Source: Mastigias papua (Eukaryota > Cnidaria > Scyphozoa > Rhizostomeae > Mastigiidae). Taken from it: DNA of 64,000 nt. The position numbers and the translations under genes are program-made. The stretch is from positions 3,621,993-3,685,992 of the forward strand of contig OZ025270.1 in NCBI GenBank assembly GCA_964019165.1. The letters are read 5' to 3'. Of the stretch, positions 57,218 to 64,000 are shown in pieces. The notes under the pieces are model-generated. The model saw only the letters and a list, made by a program, of their open reading frames with translations. It made no database searches and had not been told where the DNA came from. Position 1 is the stretch's first letter, and each line of letters starts with the position of its first letter.

Positions 57218-58748
57218 ACAAATGATATCCCTCAGGGGTAAGATGCATGCCCCATTTATCTATATGTTTGAATGCAATGTTAGAATTGTTAAGGAAGTCC
57301 CAACCATTTGAAAAGCAGTTACGCTCCAGCGCAGCATTAGACTCAACGATGTATAGATTTTTCGGTGTGTCATACTTCTGTAGGAGAATCGAGGATACAA
57401 TTATTCGAACGTTGGGGTTGACCTCCTTGAGCCTTTTACATGCCAAAGTAATGTTTTCTACAACCTTTTCTTGACTAATGCCTTTACTAATGTCATTACT
57501 GCCCACGTGTATAACAACTTCATCAACATTTGGTAAGATACTATTGACTGATCCCCTATGTTTCGAAATGAGTTGACCACTTAGTAGACCTCCGATACCT
57601 TTGGCAATAAAACAGTTGGCGAGAAAATTCGATTCACCAACTCGTCGAACATGAGAGTCTCCTAGAAGGAGAACCTTCTTTGAAGCATTAGATTTACTAT
57701 TATTATCGTAACTTTCGTCATCTTGCTTCGGATTAATTTTCCTGGTAACACTGCAGATGTTACTGCTTTTGGATGCCACTTGGGAGCCTTTGGAGGAATG
57801 AGAGTTGCTTTTTTTGCTTCTGCTGTTCCTTTTGTTCTTGCCACTATTGTTCCATTCGCCATGGTATATTTGATTGTTGGCGTTAACATCAATATTCCTG
57901 TTATTGTTGACATTGTAATTGTGGTTTTTGTTTTTAATATTTGTTGTCTTCTTGTTATAAGATGTTTGTTCTCGTTCTTTTTTTGCACTGTTGGGATTTA
58001 TTTTGGTGTTTAATTCTGATTTATGTCTAAGATATTGCTGATGTTTGCGAGCTTGGACTTCTTTTAATTGAGTGGCTAAGTCATGCTGTATTTTATCTTT
58101 TTTACTGTTCGAGTGGGCGATAGGATCAATAGGGTGTATCTTTGTGCTTGGAATTTGTTCGTATTGTATGTTTGTTTGGTTGTTCGAGGTGGTATTAATC
58201 AGCTCCAATTGGGTATTCAACTTTAATCTCAGGTCACAGTTTTCTTTAAGGAGCCTTTCGTTTTTAGAACCCAATTCATCAATCTTTAATTGGAGGCCCC
58301 TTATATCGTCTGTCAGCTTCCCCACGATATTTAAAAATACAACGAAGTCTTTTTTCTCGATAGGGCTGTTTTGTCCATTGAATTGTAGTTCAGCACGCGG
58401 GGTAGGATATTCAAAATTATTGGGATCATTTAAGTTAACAGAAACGTCAGATTGATCATCAAGTTCAACAAGTGCTTCAGGGTCTTCAATATTAGAAATG
58501 TAATACGATTCATTACCTTTGGGAGTCTTAGAAACACATATCATACCATTATTTACCAGAGAAGACAGGGTCTTGCGAAGGCGTTCGGTGGTTAGGCCAC
58601 TCGTCTTCGAAGCTTCCTTTATGATGTTTTCTTCATGTGGCCGTTTTTTACAGATTTTTCTGATGCGAATGATAGCTTCATACAGCGCCCTCTCCCCTGT
58701 TACGTCTTCCATGCAAATTACACTTGTATCCATTAGCACTTGTATCAC
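57180..58748 (-). CDS. LINE ORF1: winged-helix-like, coiled coil and SGNH esterase (522 aa)
   Basis: ORF1 proteins of this group bind element RNA and assist retrotransposition. Residues about 18-85 have the spacing of a winged-helix fold: helices, then KTLSSLVNNGMICVSK, then a strand ending SYYIS. A coiled coil lies at about 135-185. A basic Asn/Lys/Ser-rich linker covers 245-355. The SGNH hydrolase domain covers about 357-515 with GDSH (363-366), GSND (416-419) and the closing Asp/His block (D497, H502). The catalytic residues appear intact. The start is the first Met of the open frame, and the frame overlaps ORF2 at its 3' end. The winged-helix call is from pattern only. Confidence 0.85.
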   Translation of the reverse strand: MIQVLMDTSVICMEDVTGERALYEAIIRIRKICKKRPHEENIIKEASKTSGLTTERLRKTLSSLVNNGMICVSKTPKGNESYYISNIEDPEALVELDDQSDVSVNLNDPNNFEYPTPRAELQFNGQNSPIEKKDFVVFLNIVGKLTDDIRGLQLKIDELGSKNERLLKENCDLRLKLNTQLELINTTSNNQTNIQYEQIPSTKIHPIDPIAHSNSKKDKIQHDLATQLKEVQARKHQQYLRHKSELNTKINPNSAKKEREQTSYNKKTTNIKNKNHNYNVNNNRNIDVNANNQIYHGEWNNSGKNKRNSRSKKSNSHSSKGSQVASKSSNICSVTRKINPKQDDESYDNNSKSNASKKVLLLGDSHVRRVGESNFLANCFIAKGIGGLLSGQLISKHRGSVNSILPNVDEVVIHVGSNDISKGISQEKVVENITLACKRLKEVNPNVRIIVSSILLQKYDTPKNLYIVESNAALERNCFSNGWDFLNNSNIAFKHIDKWGMHLTPEGYHLFASNLHAHSFSG

Positions 58749-58865
58749 TGTTTAATTAATTCTTAACACACGATATGTTCACATCGAACAGCGAACCCTT
58801 CTTTTCAACAGCGAACCCTTCTTTTCTTTCTTCAAGTAAGGATTTTTTCGCCAAAAAGTAAGGAT

Positions 58866-61800
58866 TTTGATTGCACATTGAAAAGTGATGAAAATTAGGC
58901 ATTTTTGGCCAGAACGTAAGGCTATAACCTTGGTATTTTGCCGACAAATGACCAAACTTGAAATTGATTCATTTAGGTTGCACATTGAAAAGTGATGAAA
59001 ATAAGGCATTTTTGGCCAAAAAGTAAGGCTATAACCTTGGTATTTTGCCGAAACATGACCAAAATTGAAATTGATTCAGTGTGATTGCACATTGAAAAGT
59101 GATGAAAATGAGGCATTTTTGGCGAAAAAGTAAGGCTATAACCTTGGTATTTTGCCGAAAACTGACAAAAATTGAAATTGATTCATTTTAATTGCACATT
59201 GAACAGTGATGAAAATCAGGCATTTTTGGCCAAAACGTAAGGCCATAACCTTGGTATTTTGCCGACAAATGACCAAAATTGAAATTGATTCAGTGTGATT
59301 GCACATTGAAAAGTGATGAAAATGAGGCATTTTTGGCCAAAAAGTAAGGCTATAACCTTGGTATTTTGCCGACAAATGACCAAAATTGAAATTGATTCAT
59401 TTTAGTTGCACATTGAAAAGTGATGAAAATGAGGCATTTTTGGCCAAAAAGTAAGGCTATAACCTTGGTATTTTGCCGACAAATGACCAAATTGAAATTG
59501 GTTCATTTTGATTGCACATTGAAAAGTGATGAAAATGAGGCATTTTTGGCCAAGAAGTAAGGCTATAACCTTGGTATTTTGCCGAAAAATGACAAAAATT
59601 GAAATTGATTCAGTGTGATTGCACATTGAAAAGTGATGAAAATGAGGCATTTTTGGCCAAAACGTAAGGCTATAACCTTGGTATTTTGCCGACAAATGAC
59701 CAAAATTGAAATTGATTAATTTTGATTGCACATTGAAAAGTGATGACAATCAGGCATTTTTGGCCAGAACGTAAGGCTATAACCTTGGTAGTTTGCCGAC
59801 AAATCACCAACATTGACATTGATTCATTTTGATAGCTCAATGAAAAGTGATGACAGTTAGGCATTTTTGGCGAAAAAGTAAAGCTATAACCTTGGTATTT
59901 TGCCGAAAAATGACCAAAATTGAAATTGATTCATTTTGATTGCACATTGAAAAGTGATGACAATCAGGCATTTTTGGCCAGAACGTAAGGCTATAACCTT
60001 GGTATTTTGCCGAAAAATGACCAACATTGACATTGATTTATTTTGATTGCTCATTGAAAAGTGATGAAAATCATGCATTTTTGGACAAGAAGTAAGGCTA
60101 TAACCTTGGTATTTTGCCGACAACTGACCAAAATTGAAATTGATTCATTTTGATTGCACATTGAAAAGTGATGAAAATCATGCATTTTTGGCCAAAAAGT
60201 AAGGCTATAACCTTGGTATTTTGCCGAAAAATGACAAAAATTGAAATTGGTTCATGTTGATTGCACATTTCAAAGTGATGAAAATTAGGCATTTTTGGCC
60301 AAAACGTAAGGCTATAACCTTGGCATTTTGCCGATAACTGACCACAATTGAAAGTCATTCATTTTGATTGCACATTGAAAAGTGATGAAAATGAGGCATT
60401 GTTGGCCAGAACGTCAGGCTCTAACCTTGGTATTTTGCCGACAAATGACCAAAATTGAAATTGATTCATTTTGATTGCACATTGAAAAGTGATGAAAATG
60501 AGGCATTTTTGGCCAAAAAGTAAGGCTATAACCTTGGTATTTTGCCGAAAAATGACCAAAATTGAAATTGATTCATTTTGATTGCACAGTAAAAAGTGAT
60601 GAAAATGAGGCATTTTTGGCCAAAAAGTAAGGCTATAACCTTGGTATTTTGCCGAAAAATGACCAAAATTGAAATTGATTCATTTTGATTGCACATTGAA
60701 AAGTGATGAAAAAGAGGCATTTTTGGCGAAACAGTAAGGCCATAACCTTGATATTTTGCCGACAAATGACCAAAATTAAAATTAATTCATTTTAGTTGCA
60801 CATTGAAAAGTGATGAAAATGAGGCATTTTTGGCCAAAGGTAAGGCTAAAACCTTGGTATTTTGCCGACAAATGACCAAAATTGAAATTGATTCATTTTG
60901 ATTGCACATTGAAAAGTGATGACAATCAGGCATTTTTGGCCAGAACGTAAGGCTATAACCTTGGTAGTTTGCCGACAAATCACCAACATTGACATTGATT
61001 CATTTTGATAGCTCAATGAAAAGTGATGACAGTTAGGCATTTTTGGCGAAAAAGTAAAGCTATAACCTTGGTATTTTGCCGAAAAATGACCAAAATTGAA
61101 ATTGATTCATTTTGATTGCACATTGAAAAGTGATGACAATCAGGCATTTTTGGCCAGAACGTAAGGCTATAACCTTGGTATTTTGCCGAAAAATGACCAA
61201 CATTGACATTGATTTATTTTGATTGCTCATTGAAAAGTGATGAAAATCATGCATTTTTGGACAAGAAGTAAGGCTATAACCTTGGTATTTTGCCGACAAC
61301 TGACCAAAATTGAAATTGATTCATTTTGATTGCACATTGAAAAGTGATGAAAATCAGTCATTTTTGGCCAAAAAGTAAGGCTATAACCTTGGTATTTTGC
61401 CGAAAAATGACAAAAATTGAAATTGGTTCATGTTGATTGCACATTTCAAAGTGATGAAAATTAGGCATTTTTGGCCAAAACGTAAGGCTATAACCTTGGC
61501 ATTTTGCCGATAACTGACCACAATTGAAATTCATTCATTTTGATTGCACATTGAAAAGTGATGAAAATGAGGCATTGTTGGCCAGAACGTCAGGCTCTAA
61601 CCTTGGTATTTTGCCGACAAATGACCAAAATTGAAATTGATTCATTTTGATTGCACATTGAAAAGTGATGAAAATGAGGCATTTTTGGCCAAAAAGTAAG
61701 GCTATAACCTTGGTATTTTGCCGAAAAATGACCAAAATTGAAATTGATTCATTTTGATTGCACAGTGAAAAGTGATGAAAATGAGGCATTTTTGGCCAAA

Positions 61801-64000
61801 AAGTAAGGCTATAACCTTGGTATTTTGCCGAAAAATGACCAAAATTGGAATTGATTCATTTTGATTGCACATTGAAAAGTGATGAAAAAGAGGCATTTTT
61901 GGCGAAACAGTAAGGCCATAACCTTGATATTTTGCCGACAAATGACCAAAATTAAAATTAATTCATTTTAGTTGCACATTGAAAAGTGATTAAAATGAGG
62001 CATTTTTGGCCAAAGGTAAGGCTAAAACCTTGGTATTTTGCCGAAAAATGACCAACAGTGAAATTGATTCAGTGTGATTGCACATTGAAAAGTGATGACA
62101 GTTAGGCATTTTTGGCCAAAACGTAAGGCTATAACCTTGGTATTTTGCCGACAAATGACCAAAATTGAAATTGATTCATTATAGTTGCACATTGAAAAGT
62201 GATGACAATCAGGCATTTTTGGCCAAAACGTAAGGCTATAACCTTGGTATTTTGCCGACAAATGAGCAACATTGACATTGATTTATTTTGATTGCTCATT
62301 GAAAAGTGATGAAAATCATGCATGTTTGGAAAAGAAGTAAGGCTATAACCTTGGTATTTTGCCGACAAATGACCAAAATTGAAATTGATTCATTTTGATT
62401 GCACATTGAAAAGTGATGAAAATCAGTCATTTTTGGCCAAAAAGTAAGGCTATAACCTTGGTATTTTGCCGAAAAATGACAAAAATTGAAATTGGTTCAT
62501 GTTGATTGCACATTTCAAAGTGATGAAAATTAGGCATTTTTGGCCAAAACGTAAGGCTATAACCTTGGCATTTTGCCGATAACTGACCACAATTGAAATT
62601 CATTCATTGTGATTGCACATTGAAAAGTGATGAAAATGAGGCATTGTTGGCCAGAACGTCAGGCTCTAACCTTGGTATTTTGCCGACAAATGACCAAAAT
62701 TGAAATTGATTCATTTTGATTGCACATTGAAAAGTGATGAAAATGAGGCATTTTTGGCCAAAAAGTAAGGCTATAACCTTGGTATTTTGCCGAAAAATGA
62801 CCAAAATTGAAATTGATTCATTTTGATTGCACAGTGAAAAGTGATGAAAATGAGGCATTTTTGGCCAAAAAGTAAGGCTATAACCTTGGTATTTTGCCGA
62901 AAAATGACCAAAATTGAAATTGATTCATTTTGATTGCACATTGAAAAGTGATGAAAAAGAGGCATTTTTGGCGAAACAGTAAGGCCATAACCTTGATATT
63001 TTGCCGACAAATGACCAAAATTAAAATTAATTCATTTTAGTTGCACATTGAAAAGTGATGAAAATGAGGCATTTTTGGCCAAAGGTAAGGCTAAAACCTT
63101 GGTATTTTGCCGAAAAATGACCAACAGTGAAATTGATTCAGTGTGATTGCACATTGAAAAGTGATGACAGTTAGGCATTTTTGGCCAAAACGTAAGGCTA
63201 TAACCTTGGTATTTTGCCGACAAATGACGAAAATTGAAATTGATTCAAAATAGTTGCACATTGAAAAGTGATGACAATCAGGCATGTTTGGCCAGAACGT
63301 AAGGCTATAACCTTGGTATTTTGCCGACAAATGACCAACATTGACATTGATTTATTTTGATTGCTCATTGAAAAGTGATGAAAATCATGCATTTTTGGCA
63401 AAGAAGTAAGGCTATAACCTTGGTATTTTGCCGACAACTGACCAAACTTGAAATTGATTCATTTTGATTGCACATTGAAAAGTGATGAAAATCAGGCATT
63501 TTTGGCCAAAAAGTAAGGCTATAACCTTGGTATTTTGCCGAAAAATGACAAAAATTGAAATTGGTACATTTTGAGTGCACATTTAAAAGTGATGAAAATC
63601 AGGCACTTTTGGCCAAAAAGTAAGGCTATAACCTTGGTATTTTGCCGATAACTGACCACAATTGAAATTGATTCATTTTGATTGCACATTGACAAGTGAT
63701 GAAAATGAGGCATTTTTGGCCAGAACGTCAGGCTGTAAACTTGGTATTTTGCCGAGAAATGACCAAAATTGAAATTGATTCATTTTGATTGCACATTGAA
63801 AAGTGATGAAAATGAGGCATGTTTGGCCAAAGAGAAAGGCTATAACCTTGGTATTTTGCCGAAAACTGACCACAAATGACATTGATTCATATTGATTGCA
63901 CACTGAAAAGTGATGAAAATTAGGCATTTTTGGCCAAAACGTAAGGCTATAACCTTGGTATTTTGCCGACAAATGACCAAAATTGAAATTAATTCATTTT
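58866..64000 (-). repeat. 107-bp satellite array, minus orientation, runs past the window end (about 48 monomers)
   Basis: Higher-order units are clear: runs of about 10-11 monomers repeat at 1176 bp (59670 to 60846, 60359 to 61535) and then 1069 bp (61535 to 62604, 62129 to 63198). No gene is seen. The array continues beyond 64000. Confidence 0.98.

Larger units (their letters stand above)
53957..58865 (-). mobile_element. Full-length two-ORF LINE (CR1/L2-like)
   Basis: Both ORFs are open on the minus strand and overlap by 38 bases. The 3' end carries an (AAT)n tail (53957-53982 read on the plus strand as ATT repeats). A 5' UTR of about 110 bp lies at 58749-58865 and has two copies of AACAGCGAACCCTTCTTTTC. 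The element lies inside a satellite monomer. Open frames and a clean tail point to a young insertion. Confidence 0.92.

Noticed and set aside
28413..64000. Dozens of similar open frames of 64-115 codons in the satellite arrays
   Set aside because: They recur with the 107-bp monomer in shifting frames because 107 is not a multiple of 3. They have no start context or domain, and their likeness is at the DNA level.

Overview
The window is eukaryotic, almost certainly from an invertebrate animal. It is AT-rich, has no operons, and holds Ty3/gypsy, Ty1/copia, Penelope-like and CR1/L2-type LINE retroelements, small inverted-repeat DNA elements, microsatellites and a large 107-bp satellite. I cannot name the species. 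Very little of the sequence looks like host gene. The only host-like coding family has three paralogous copies, all on the minus strand. One is intact (21468-22481), one is split by an in-frame TGA (11115-12101), and one is cut by a Ty3/gypsy insertion (4639-4818).

Layout, left part (1-28.4 kb). A Ty3/gypsy element lacking its 5' end fills 1-4638 and sits in the third family member. A decayed LINE on the minus strand follows (5375-8865). Next come a stretch with nothing recognised, the TGA-interrupted paralog, and a 5'-truncated Penelope-like element with a GIY-YIG endonuclease (12.55-13.85 kb) that runs into an (AT)n tract. From 14 to 21 kb there are LINE scraps, a 100-bp MITE, a 218-bp inverted-repeat element and one copy of a roughly 400-bp dispersed repeat. 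The intact paralog is at 21.5-22.5 kb, then another LINE relic, a 1.5-kb pentanucleotide satellite (24.07-25.55 kb) and the second copy of the dispersed repeat.

Layout, right part (28.4-64 kb). This is a satellite block of 107-bp monomers with several higher-order periods. Monomers run in plus orientation up to 46.8 kb and in minus orientation from 52.1 kb to the window end. Three copies of one non-coding element are set into the block: A (923 bp), B (5376 bp) and C (5271 bp). They share about 620 bp at the left end and 138 bp at the right end. A and B are head to tail, and ATT occurs at the A left, A/B and B right junctions. B and C carry an internal array of about 60-125-bp units, and each copy has four nested G-run/C-run hairpins near its left end. 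The switch in satellite orientation lies exactly at the right end of C. Two full-length retrotransposons have entered the block: a minus-strand copia element with nearly identical LTRs, a 5-bp target duplication and one open 1358-codon gag-pol frame (41706-46467), and a minus-strand two-ORF LINE with open frames (53957-58865).

The part least explained by known categories is the satellite together with the A/B/C element family. It looks like a non-autonomous or foldback-like mobile family living in a satellite array, possibly in pericentromeric or other heterochromatin. That reading is inference. The retroelement calls rest on protein motifs visible in the translations.
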